DNA of 64,000 nt from Propionibacteriales bacterium (GTDB lineage Bacteria > Actinomycetota > Actinomycetes > Propionibacteriales > Nocardioidaceae): the NCBI GenBank assembly GCA_009377795.1, contig WHTJ01000009.1:1-64000 (forward strand). Direction: 5' to 3'. Below the pieces are notes generated by a model, which made no database searches, was not told the DNA's origin, and worked only from the letters and a program-made list of their open reading frames with translations. This document shows positions 1-7,125 of the stretch, one piece after another. A program made the position numbers and the translations under genes. Numbering within the stretch: position 1 is the first letter of the stretch; the number at the start of each line of letters is the position of its first letter.

Positions 1-64
1 GCAACTGCTCGCGTTCCACAGGCGTCAACTCCAGCACTGCCTTCGGTCGTCCAGTTCGGGACAC
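1..64 (-). CDS. IS630-family transposase, N-terminal fragment (runs off window)
   Basis: Read on the minus strand from a GTG at 64, the first 21 residues are SRTGRPKAVLELTPVEREQL after the start. This matches the basic RGRP...L.L...ER..L opening of actinobacterial IS630-type transposases, whose N-terminal helix-turn-helix binds the element ends. The rest lies left of the window, so the catalytic DDE core cannot be seen. The insertion appears to have cut the SnoaL-like gene that follows. IS630 elements use TA targets; TA dinucleotides lie at 81-82 and 109-110, but the exact end is not determined. Only 21 residues support the call. Confidence 0.6.
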   Translation of the reverse strand, partial: MSRTGRPKAVLELTPVEREQL

Positions 65-110
65 ACCACAGTCTACAACATATGGAACGAATTATTGGCG
101 CACGACACTA

Positions 111-425
111 GCCGATCACGCCGACGACATCGTGATGTTCGATGTGCCGCCACCGAGCGACGGAGTACGAGGGATCGACGCCTATCGCGAGACCTGGCCG
201 CCCTTTTTCACATGGCAACAACAAGGCGCCTCCTTCGACATCGTCTCCATGGACGTCACAACGGGAGCCGATGTCGCCTTCGCACACGCACTGCTGCGCT
301 GTGGAACTCAAGAAGAACTGCGGGCAGATCCTGAGAACCGCCTACGCCTGACTGTCGGGCTACGTAAGGAACGCGGACGCTGGCTCGTGACACATGAACA
401 CCATTCATTCCCCCACAAGGACTGA
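111..425 (+). pseudogene. SnoaL/NTF2-like protein, 5'-truncated
   Basis: The frame encodes the main part of a SnoaL-like (DUF4440-type) NTF2 fold: ADDIVMFDVPPP, a Gly-Asp-Ala-Tyr segment, DVAFAHALLRC, and the C-terminal RLTVGLRKE..GRWLVTHEHHS block seen in this family. The family normally has about 25 to 35 more N-terminal residues (first helix). Here the upstream sequence stops resembling the family around 84-110, where the IS630-like element begins. A GTG at 132 could start a 97-residue product, but it would lack the first helix and part of the first strand. Members are small polyketide-cyclase-like or steroid-isomerase-like proteins, and no substrate can be assigned. I read it as disrupted by the insertion. 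Confidence 0.65.
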
Positions 426-461
426 AAGGCAGCTCGCCAGCGGGTGTGCTGCTCGAGCGCC

Positions 462-615
462 TCATGACCACGCGCCGCCTGACATGGGGACGGCGCTACG
501 GCCCGGGCAACCCTCGGCCAGACCGCGCACTAGCGACTCGATGAGCCTCGGCACATCGTCGTCGTGATGCCACGACAGCCGCATCGCCCGATCGGCATAG
601 GGTGACCCGGCGGAA
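462..615 (-). pseudogene. Possible C-terminal remnant of a PLP-dependent (class V-like) aminotransferase
   Basis: The minus-strand frame ending at 462 reads YADRAMRLSWHHDDDVPRL followed by IESLVRGLAEG. This looks like the RLS...(N)xxDVxRLxxAL tail of class V aminotransferase or cysteine-desulfurase-like enzymes. No body of such a gene precedes it (the next segment is the start of another small gene), so it can only be a leftover tail. The match is short, and chance resemblance cannot be excluded. Confidence 0.28.
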
Positions 616-629
616 GGCCGCGTGTGGTC

Positions 630-821
630 TCAGCCGCCCAGCACGAGCCAGGCGACGACCAACACGATCACCAGCCCGACCAGAGCGGCGCCCACCAGGG
701 CTGCCCAGGGCGCCCCGGATTCGTCGGGCTCGTGACGGTCGACGAAGGCCTGGAACATCTGCGTGTTGGCGCCAGGATCAAGGTCGTTCTCGGGCCCAGG
801 ATCAAGGTCGTTCTCGGCCAT
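630..821 (-). CDS. Small tail-anchored membrane protein with internal repeat
   Basis: A 63-residue protein. The N-terminal acidic part contains a seven-residue motif twice (ENDLDPG, then PENDLDPG), encoded by a near-exact 21-bp direct repeat at about 779-819. A linker (FQAFVDRHEPDESGAP) leads to one strongly hydrophobic C-terminal helix of about 22 residues (ALVGAALVGLVIVLVVAW). The topology is that of a tail-anchored or single-pass protein with a soluble N-terminus. The start at 821 is chosen because AGGAG lies seven bases upstream; a TTG six bases earlier would sit on the ribosome site. No family recognised. The repeat shows recent in-frame duplication. Confidence 0.6.
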   Translation of the reverse strand: MAENDLDPGPENDLDPGANTQMFQAFVDRHEPDESGAPWAALVGAALVGLVIVLVVAWLVLGG

Positions 822-976
822 GGACAAACTCCTACACGGTGGTTGGTGGCACCACTTTAGGGCCTACGCCGTGCACCCATCCGCACGTCGGCATAAAAGT
901 GTGTGCCTTGCCGGTGACACCATGGGTTCGTTTCCACCGGGTCAAACGTTCATCAGTCCTCGAAGGTGGTCGCGCC

Positions 977-1378
977 ATGTCAGAGACTTCGGACGCCGAA
1001 GGTCGGTGCCTGTGTGGGGGCATCTGGTACGCCGTTCGCGGCGAACTGCGAGATGTGATCAACTGCCACTGCGAACGGTGCCGCCAGTTCACCGGGCACC
1101 ACATGGCCGCGACGCGGGCACGTCTCGAAGACATCAGCATCGAGGATGCTAATTCGCTCCTCCGTTGGTTCTTCCCCGTTCCCGAAGCGGGTTACGCCTT
1201 CTGTTCCCGCTGTGGATCATCACTCTTTTGGCAGTCCGCGGCTGACCCCACGCGCCGCTCCATCTGTGCGGGCACTTTGGACACACCGACAGGGCTGAGG
1301 ACGACTCAGGCGTTGTGGACCAGTCAGGCTAGCGACTACCACAGCCGTTCCGACCTGCCCGAGATCGCCACCCAATGA
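977..1378 (+). CDS. GFA/CENP-V domain zinc protein
   Basis: A 133-residue protein of the GFA (glutathione-dependent formaldehyde-activating enzyme-like) fold. Zinc-binding cysteines are visible as CLCGGIWY near residue 12, CHCERCRQFTG near residue 36 and FCSRCGSSLFW near residue 75, the standard spacing of the family. Despite the name, most small bacterial members have no proven formaldehyde activity. They are cytoplasmic proteins with a structural zinc site and sometimes a second, catalytic one. The ATG at 977 puts the start just before the first cysteine motif. The gene is monocistronic, convergent with typA. Confidence 0.85.
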   Translation: MSETSDAEGRCLCGGIWYAVRGELRDVINCHCERCRQFTGHHMAATRARLEDISIEDANSLLRWFFPVPEAGYAFCSRCGSSLFWQSAADPTRRSICAGTLDTPTGLRTTQALWTSQASDYHSRSDLPEIATQ

Positions 1379-1467
1379 GCCCACCCCGGGGCGGGCGGAA
1401 TCGGGGATCCACGTCCGGTGCACCGCGCGCGCCGATCTCGATCCACCGTTCACGAGGGTGGTCACAA

Positions 1468-3372
1468 TTATCCGCCGGTGGTGTTCCGGCGGCCGCGCTG
1501 CTTGGTGCGGTCCGCGGCCGGGAGCACGACCTTGCGCAGCCGGATCGCCGTCGGGGTGATCTCGACGCACTCGCCCTCGCGGCAGAACTCCAGGGACTGC
1601 TCGAGGCTGAGCCTGCGTGGGGGGACCAGCCGCTCCAGCTCCTCGGCGGTCGAGGAGCGCACGTTGGTGAGCTTCTTTTCCTTGGTGATGTTGACGTCGA
1701 GGTCGTCCGAGCGGGAGTTCTCGCCCACGATCATGCCCTCGTAGACCTCGGTCCCCGGCTCGACGAACATCGTGCCGCGCTCTTGCAGGTTGAACATCGA
1801 GTACGTCGTCGCCGACCCCGTCCGGTCTGCCACAAGCGAGCCCGTCGGGCGGGTGCGGAGATCGCCCACCCATGGCTCGTAGCCCTCGAATACGTGGTGC
1901 GCGATGCCGGTGCCGCGGGTGTCGGTGAGGAAGTCGGTGCGGAACCCGATCAAGCCGCGCGCGGGGACGAGGAACTCCATCCGGACCCAGCCGGTGCCGT
2001 GGTTGGTCATGTGCTCCATCCGCCCTTTTCGTACGGCGAGCAGTTGGGTGACCGTGCCGAGGTAGTCCTCGGGGCAATCGACGGTGAGCCGTTCGACCGG
2101 CTCGTGCAGTTTGCCGTCGATCTCCCTGGTCACGACCTGCGGCTTGCCCACGGTGAGTTCGTAGCCTTCGCGGCGCATCTGCTCGACCAGGATCGCCAGC
2201 GCGAGCTCCCCGCGGCCCTGGACTTCCCAGGTGTCGGGCCGTTCGGTGGGCAGCACCCGGATCGACACGTTGCCCACGAGCTCCCTGTCGAGCCGGTCCT
2301 TGACCAGGCGGGCGGTCACCTTGTGTCCCTTGACGCGGCCGGCCAGCGGTGACGTGTTGGTTCCGATGGTCATCGAGATCGCCGGCTCGTCGACGGTGAT
2401 CAGCGGCAGGGCCACCGGGTTCTCGGCATCGGCCAGAGTCTCCCCGATCGTGATCTCGGGAATGCCGGCCACCGCGATGATGTCGCCCGGCCCGGCCTCC
2501 GCGCACGGCACCCGGTTGAGGTCCTCCGTCATCAGCAGTTCGGTGAGCTTGACCCGCTCCACGCTGCCATCGCGGCGGCACCAGGCGGCGTACGAACCCT
2601 TCCGGATCGTGCCCTCATGCACCCGGCACAGTGCGAGCCGGCCGAGGAAGGGCGAGGTATCCAGGTTCGTCACATGCGCTTGCAGCGGCGCGCCCTCGGT
2701 GTAGCGGGGTGCGGGCACGGTGTCCAAGATGGTGCGGAAGAGCGGCTCCAGGTCCGGCGAGTCCGGCAACCCCCCGTCCTCGGGCTGCTTAGTGGAGGCC
2801 CGGCCAGCAGTCGCGGAGGCGAAGACGACCGGGAAGTCCAGCGCGTTCTGGTCGGACTGGTCGTCGAGCAGGTCGAGGAAGAGCTCGTACGTCTCGTCCA
2901 CCACCTCGCTGATCCGGGCGTCCTGGCGGTCCACCTTGTTGATCACCAGCACCACGGGCAGGTGGGCTGAGAGGGCCTTGCGCAGCACGAAGCGGGTCTG
3001 CGGCAGCGGGCCCTCGGAGGCGTCGACCAGCAGTACGACGCCGTCGACCATGGACAATCCACGCTCCACCTCACCACCGAAGTCCGCGTGACCAGGTGTG
3101 TCGACGATGTTGATCGTGACGGGGGCGCCCGCACTGGGGCCGTGGTAGCGGATCGCGGTGTTCTTGGCCAAGATAGTGATGCCCTTCTCCCGTTCCAGCT
3201 CACCGGAGTCGAGCACCCGATCGTCGACGGTCGCGCCCTCCCGGAGGGCGCCGGACTGCCACAGCATGGCGTCGACGAGTGTGGTCTTGCCGTGGTCGAC
3301 GTGCGCCACGATGGCCACATTGCGGAGATCGTCGCGCGTGGACCGGGGCGTGTCACGCGGGGAGGGAGACAT
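1468..3372 (-). CDS. typA: Translational GTPase TypA/BipA
   Basis: A 634-residue ribosome-associated GTPase, close to the usual 610-635 residues. The G1 motif AHVDHGKTT is at about residues 22-30, followed by switch [16 protein letters not shown] and the G4 motif NKVDR. The C-terminal half has the EF-G-like domains and the TypA-specific region ([11 protein letters not shown], then [19 protein letters not shown]). TypA binds 70S ribosomes and helps large-subunit maturation and growth under stress or cold. The start shares its CATG with an ATG on the opposite strand. Its promoter must lie in the roughly 70 bases between 3372 and the divergent acetyltransferase. No sign of damage. Confidence 0.97.
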   Translation of the reverse strand: MSPSPRDTPRSTRDDLRNVAIVAHVDHGKTTLVDAMLWQSGALREGATVDDRVLDSGELEREKGITILAKNTAIRYHGPSAGAPVTINIVDTPGHADFGGEVERGLSMVDGVVLLVDASEGPLPQTRFVLRKALSAHLPVVLVINKVDRQDARISEVVDETYELFLDLLDDQSDQNALDFPVVFASATAGRASTKQPEDGGLPDSPDLEPLFRTILDTVPAPRYTEGAPLQAHVTNLDTSPFLGRLALCRVHEGTIRKGSYAAWCRRDGSVERVKLTELLMTEDLNRVPCAEAGPGDIIAVAGIPEITIGETLADAENPVALPLITVDEPAISMTIGTNTSPLAGRVKGHKVTARLVKDRLDRELVGNVSIRVLPTERPDTWEVQGRGELALAILVEQMRREGYELTVGKPQVVTREIDGKLHEPVERLTVDCPEDYLGTVTQLLAVRKGRMEHMTNHGTGWVRMEFLVPARGLIGFRTDFLTDTRGTGIAHHVFEGYEPWVGDLRTRPTGSLVADRTGSATTYSMFNLQERGTMFVEPGTEVYEGMIVGENSRSDDLDVNITKEKKLTNVRSSTAEELERLVPPRRLSLEQSLEFCREGECVEITPTAIRLRKVVLPAADRTKQRGRRNTTGG

Positions 3373-3442
3373 GGCTGAATCCTGTCAAACGCTGCAAAAC
3401 CGCCTGACCCGGAGCGGACAGACGCCTTCACCGGAGCGTGCC

Positions 3443-4393
3443 TTGACCGTGGTACAGAACGACCTGACCATGCGCCCGATCGCCGGGCGCGAAGAACTCA
3501 ACCTCTTCTCCCGACTGCCCTATGTCCTCAACGAGGAGCTGGGGGACGACCTCGCCGTCGACCGTCGCCGGCCGGAATGGATGTGGGTCGCCCTTCGCGG
3601 CGACCACCTACTGGCCAGGGTCGCCTGGTGGGGTCGGACCGGAGACGACACACCATTCCTCTTGGACATTCTCGACATCGACGACAGCAGCGCGGATCGC
3701 GGCCGCGTGGACATCGGCGTGCGGCTGCTGCAGACCGCCATGGCCGAAGTGGTCCCAACAGGCACCCGTCCACCCGAGTACAGCCGTATCGTCTCACCCG
3801 ATTGGCGCGAGGCCGGGGAGACCAGGCGCGTCGTCGAGGACCGCATGGTCGCCCTGGAACGGACCGGAGCCCGCCTGTTGGTCGAGCGGCTGCGTTTGGA
3901 GTGGCGTCCAGGAACGCCGATCCCCGAGCCGAGGGGGCGCCTGGCGTTCCGGCCGGTCCGCGACACCGAGGAAATCCTCGCCCTGATGACTCTGGTCCTG
4001 GACGGGACGCTGGACGCGCACAGCAGGGACGACCTGACCCGGATGTCCGCCCGCGAGGCGGCGGTCAGACACTATGAGGAGGAACTCGCGCACTACCGGA
4101 GCCCGCGGGACTGGTGGCGGATCGCGACGCTGCCGGACGGTGAGCCGGTGGGGTTCGTCACCCCGGCCCGCAACGACTACAACCCCATCATCGGCTACCT
4201 CGCCGTACTGCCCGAGCACCGGGGCAACGGCTACATCGACGAGATCCTTGCCGAAGGCACCCGTATCCTCATCGCGCAGGACGTCCCACGCATCCGGGCG
4301 GCCACGGATCTTGGCAACACTCCCATGGCGAACGCCTTCCAGCGCGTCGGATACGTCAATTTCGAACGCACGATCAACATGACCTGGCACTGA
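3443..4393 (+). CDS. GNAT-family N-acetyltransferase
   Basis: About 316 residues. The C-terminal half carries a GNAT acetyl-CoA site: [15 protein letters not shown] (motif A, R-G-x-G-x variant RGNGY) near residue 255, then [13 protein letters not shown] (motif B). The N-terminal half resembles a second, degenerate GNAT repeat ([20 protein letters not shown]). Actinobacterial proteins of this build are mostly uncharacterised, and the acceptor is unknown. Start choice: TTG at 3443 has GGAG seven bases before it. GTG 3449 and ATG 3470 are alternatives, and an ATG at 3371 would overlap typA's own start and is unlikely. A strong hairpin follows the stop. Confidence 0.85.
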   Translation: MTVVQNDLTMRPIAGREELNLFSRLPYVLNEELGDDLAVDRRRPEWMWVALRGDHLLARVAWWGRTGDDTPFLLDILDIDDSSADRGRVDIGVRLLQTAMAEVVPTGTRPPEYSRIVSPDWREAGETRRVVEDRMVALERTGARLLVERLRLEWRPGTPIPEPRGRLAFRPVRDTEEILALMTLVLDGTLDAHSRDDLTRMSAREAAVRHYEEELAHYRSPRDWWRIATLPDGEPVGFVTPARNDYNPIIGYLAVLPEHRGNGYIDEILAEGTRILIAQDVPRIRAATDLGNTPMANAFQRVGYVNFERTINMTWH

Positions 4394-4402
4394 TCCAGGC
4401 AT

Positions 4403-4436
4403 CGGGTGGGGAGGCCGCAAACGGCCTCCCCACCCG
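4403..4436. terminator. Rho-independent-type hairpin after the acetyltransferase gene
   Basis: A perfect 15-bp stem (arms 4403-4417 and 4422-4436) with a four-base CAAA loop, then ATTT. It begins ten bases after the acetyltransferase stop. Confidence 0.8.
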
Positions 4437-4445
4437 ATTTGCGAC

Positions 4446-4754
4446 GTGAGCCCGTTTGCCCGTGTCTACTGGCCCGTCTACACAGACCCGCATGCCAGGT
4501 TCCACGACCTGCGCCACGTGCATGCCACGACGCTCCTGCTCGCTGGGGTGCCCGTTCACGTGGTGGCTGAGCGGCTAGGTCATGCTGATCCTTCGATCAC
4601 GCTGCGGGTCTACGCCCATGCCATCCGGCGTCACGCGGCGGGTGTCGCTGACGTGTTCGCTGCTGCGGTAGGCGGCGGTGTCCCTCGGGCTTCCGACAAG
4701 GCTCCGACCGCCGACCCTGACGAGCCGGACGACGAGGACCACCCGCGGTGGTAG
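4446..4754 (+). pseudogene. Tyrosine recombinase (integrase), C-terminal remnant of an older element
   Basis: Only the last 100 or so residues of a phage-type integrase remain: the catalytic HDLRHVHA box, LGHAD, and the nucleophile tyrosine in RVYAHAI. The N-terminal arm-binding and core-binding domains and the first catalytic arginine are missing, and the frame starts abruptly after the GNAT terminator. It reads rightward toward the 45-bp repeat at 4887, exactly as the intact integrase at 15444 reads toward its repeat at 16643. It lies outside the present element, so it is best explained as the surviving end of an earlier element that used the same tRNA site. Confidence 0.85.
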
Positions 4755-4803
4755 GGGCGTCGTGTTAGCAAAGGCGTTAGCAAATCGGCCCGTGGAGACG
4801 AAG

Positions 4804-4838
4804 AACGTCCAGGTCAGTCAACACCAGACCTGGACGTT
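4804..4838. terminator. Hairpin after the integrase remnant
   Basis: A 12-bp perfect stem (4804-4815 with 4827-4838) and an 11-base loop, followed by TCTCCT. It lies between the integrase remnant and the left attachment repeat and may belong to the older element's right end. Confidence 0.65.
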
Positions 4839-4886
4839 TCTCCTGCGTTTATGCAGGTCAGAGGCGGTCTAGCCTTAGTGTCAAGT

Positions 4887-4931
4887 TGGCGCGCTCGGAG
4901 GGATTCGAACCCCCAACCTTTTGATCCGTAG
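4887..4931. repeat. attL: 45-bp direct repeat of the tRNA-Arg 3' end
   Basis: Identical to 16643-16687. The copy covers the encoded CCA, acceptor 3' strand, T arm, variable loop and the anticodon arm up to the 5' edge of the anticodon loop. After 4931 the sequence diverges from the tRNA, so this copy cannot make a tRNA. It is the tRNA 3' end displaced by integration. Confidence 0.93.
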
Positions 4932-5100
4932 GGTGTTCCGGACCGTCCGACGTGCCGCGCAGGACCTGTGTGCACGCTCAGATGAGGTGGTGGTGTCGAG
5001 CCTCGTCTGGCGGCCTTTCGCTCGGTGGTGCGGCCATTCTGCGGCCAACGGAGGTCTCGAAGGGAGCGAGGGTTTGACCGGTGTCCTGCCTCGGCTGGGG

Positions 5101-5196
5101 TCGAGCATGCCGAGGGGGCCATACGCTGGTCCGCGAGGATCGGGCGGCACCGGCCTGCCCGCCGTAACCCGATCCTGGCCCCCTCGGCTTGCTCGA
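5101..5196. repeat. Long nested inverted repeat (candidate origin or transfer locus)
   Basis: Outer arms 5101-5121 and 5176-5196 are 21 bases with a single mismatch. Inside them, 5136-5144 pairs with 5168-5176 (9 bp), and 5141-5145 can pair with 5157-5161. The DNA could extrude a roughly 96-nt branched hairpin. The stretch 4932-5248 holds no convincing gene. In a rolling-circle AICE, such structures next to an att site are candidates for a single-strand origin, a clt (cis-acting locus of transfer) or an iteron-like binding site; which one is inference. Confidence 0.7.
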
Positions 5197-5248
5197 TGCG
5201 GGTCCCGGCCGAGGGAGGTGGTTAAAGCCTCGCTCCCGGCATCTGCCT

Positions 5249-5515
5249 CTACCACCGGTGATCGGTCGGAGCGCTGTCGGGCCAGAGCAGGTCGGCCAGG
5301 TGCCGACAGGCTTGGCCCTCGGTGGGGAAGGAGCGCAGGTCGAACTCTGACCCGCGCTCGGAGTAGTAGACCACCCACTCACTGGGACGTTGGTCGATCA
5401 CGTAGGCATCATGTTGGTGCCCACCGGTCAGGGAGTACGAGTCCGGGTCGACGCCGTGCTCGTGAAGTAGCTGTCCGAGGCGGGCGATGTCCACCGGGCC
5501 GGTGATCTCGACCAT
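5249..5515 (-). CDS. Small acidic protein of unknown function (88 aa)
   Basis: The ATG at 5515 begins MVEITGPVDIARLGQ and the protein ends at SAPTDHRW. The core has LLHEHGVDPDSYSLTGG followed by a YVIDQRPSEWVVYYSERG segment, a WxVYYSERG pattern I associate with small uncharacterised actinobacterial proteins. There are no membrane segments and no cysteines. It is the first gene inside the left end of the element and is transcribed toward the attachment site, apart from the other cargo. Small single-domain proteins at this place may be immunity, inhibitor or regulatory proteins, but nothing here proves a role. It is compact and predicted to be alpha/beta. Confidence 0.6.
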   Translation of the reverse strand: MVEITGPVDIARLGQLLHEHGVDPDSYSLTGGHQHDAYVIDQRPSEWVVYYSERGSEFDLRSFPTEGQACRHLADLLWPDSAPTDHRW

Positions 5516-5646
5516 GCCTTGATCATCCCACTGCCCGCCACCTGAGTCCCTGGTGTCGTTGAAGTCTCCACGATGCCAGGGGCTCTTTGCTGCCTGCGCG
5601 CCCCGCCGCTGGAGGCCGGCCAGGTCGGAGAGCGGCGCGGGCGCGC

Positions 5647-5666
5647 GCGGGCCGCTTGCGGCCCGC
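5647..5666. repeat. Perfect 9-bp GC palindrome in the non-coding stretch 5516-5936
   Basis: GCGGGCCGC, TT, GCGGCCCGC at 5647-5666, embedded in an extremely GC-rich run (5620-5670). The 420 bases from 5516 to 5936 show no convincing gene; this palindrome is the only clear feature. It may be a terminator for a leftward transcript or a protein-binding site such as a clt or nick-region motif. Confidence 0.5.
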
Positions 5667-5936
5667 CTTGGTCTCGTACAGAAACTTCTCACTGACCGCG
5701 TCGGGCACACGGCAGCGTCGGGAACACGTTTCCTCCCTCGGGTGACGTGCGACGGGGTCCCGCCTTACGTGCAACGCTCGGAACGCGACACACTGATCTG
5801 GCCCCCTCTGTGTCCAGTGGCGGGTTGAGCGGTCCTCGAGTCGGTGGGCGTTCGGGCAGCGAGCGGTGGGCGTAACGTCTTGTGTGCGGGTCTGGGAAGT
5901 GGCTGATCCGAAGTGTCGATGTGCGGGGGTAGGTCG

Positions 5937-6854
5937 ATGTGTATGCGATTACTCCATCTAGCTCAATGCGACGCGGGTAGCCTTCAGCTGATGGCTCGAA
6001 GAGACCTGCCCAGCAACGCCGATACATCGGCGTCTTACGAGCTTCCTGGGATCGCTCTGATCTCTAGGGACGGTGCCGCGCAGCTGCTGATGGCACCCGG
6101 CGAGAGCTCCGACGTCGAGAGGTTCCCGATCCGGCGCGCCGGCAAGAAGACCGCGCTCCGGTTCGCCGTAGGTGAGCCTGGGCGTCGGGGCACAATCTGG
6201 CGCCTGTGGGCAAGTCGGGAGACCGACGACGTGTACCTCGGCAGCAGGCACACCGCCAGAGAGGCGAAGATGAGCCTTCATCAATCGGGTGACTGGCGCT
6301 TTCAGATCGTGGACCCAGAGCGTCCGAAGACGGTTCGGCTCCATGACTTCGAAGGCACCCCTGACGGGCGGATCATCCATCGCTGGGCTCGACCAAAGCC
6401 AAACGCTGTTGGCTGGACGCACGCTGTCTCAATCGTTCTGCCAGCGCATCACCTAGTGACGATCCCGGATGACGGCGTGCGCTGGGATGATGTGCGCTGG
6501 TGCCCAGCGCCCCGCCCCGGAGCACAGGTCGAGTTCCAGGTCAAAATCGTCTCTCCCGACCGAGGCGTGGTGAGCTATCGCGAGCTGATCGAGAGCGGTG
6601 GCCGGCTCGCTGTGATGGACGCACTGCAACTTGCCAGCGGCGACGTGGCTATCGTTCTCGCCCTTACTGTCGTCACCACGGAAGACGAAGCCGCCGAGAT
6701 CGCTCGATACGAGGAAAAGGCACGACTCGGGGTACCACCCGCAACGGACTTCGATCGATCGCCACAGCTTGGTCCGCGCCACCTGGTCTTCGGGCATGAC
6801 CCAGATGGCCGACCTCGGTACTACGACCTGGCCTTCACAGTGGATCCCGGCTAG
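5937..6854 (+). CDS. Cargo protein of unknown function (about 300 aa)
   Basis: A soluble protein with no recognised domain. Visible segments: a first half rich in beta-strand patterns with GTIWRLWASRETDDVYLGSR and SLHQSGDWRFQI, then IHRWARP, a region around WDDVRWCP, and an acidic helical end (DEAAEIARYEEKARL). The GRxSxWRxWAxxxxxDVY...SLHxSGxW arrangement reminds me of uncharacterised actinobacterial proteins often found on mobile DNA. The start is uncertain: ATG 5937 or 5943 follow GGGGGTAGG, while ATG 5991 would begin at MARRDLPSN without a clear ribosome site. Base composition is lower in GC than the element core, typical of cargo. The larger gene at 7122 follows after 267 bases, in the same direction. 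Confidence 0.6.
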   Translation: MCMRLLHLAQCDAGSLQLMARRDLPSNADTSASYELPGIALISRDGAAQLLMAPGESSDVERFPIRRAGKKTALRFAVGEPGRRGTIWRLWASRETDDVYLGSRHTAREAKMSLHQSGDWRFQIVDPERPKTVRLHDFEGTPDGRIIHRWARPKPNAVGWTHAVSIVLPAHHLVTIPDDGVRWDDVRWCPAPRPGAQVEFQVKIVSPDRGVVSYRELIESGGRLAVMDALQLASGDVAIVLALTVVTTEDEAAEIARYEEKARLGVPPATDFDRSPQLGPRHLVFGHDPDGRPRYYDLAFTVDPG

Positions 6855-6987
6855 GCGTATCGCAGCAGGTGGGGATAGGTGGCGCGGATAAGTGGTTGGC
6901 GCACAACGTCGGGCACGCCCTCCGGCACACTCGGCAAGTCAGAAGTGTCGGTTGGTGCGAAAGCATGAGGCTGCGGTGAACGTCACT

Positions 6988-7125
6988 ATGTCCGAACCCG
7001 GAGCAAGGTTCGGTGTGGACGCTGAGCCTGCGGACCGAGGAGACGGGATTGTACGCAGCGTCGAAGTGAGCTCGCCTCTGCGCAGCGAGCATCACCGCGT
7101 GACGGTGAACAGGGGGATGCCATGA
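6988..7125 (+). CDS. Possible small leader ORF, coupled to the HEPN-like gene
   Basis: A 45-codon frame from ATG 6988 (or GTG 6976) that ends in the ATGA overlapping the start of the next gene at 7122. The predicted peptide has no recognised domain. The 4-base overlap is the typical coupling arrangement and is the main support. The alternative is that 6855-7121 is only a promoter region. Confidence 0.28.
   Translation: MSEPGARFGVDAEPADRGDGIVRSVEVSSPLRSEHHRVTVNRGMP

Noticed and set aside
1220-2581. 453-codon minus-strand frame inside typA
   Set aside because: Out-of-frame shadow of the TypA C-terminal half; low-complexity Arg/Gly composition.
4887-4931. Second tRNA-Arg gene at the left end
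   Set aside because: Only the 3' part is present; D arm and 5' acceptor strand are missing.
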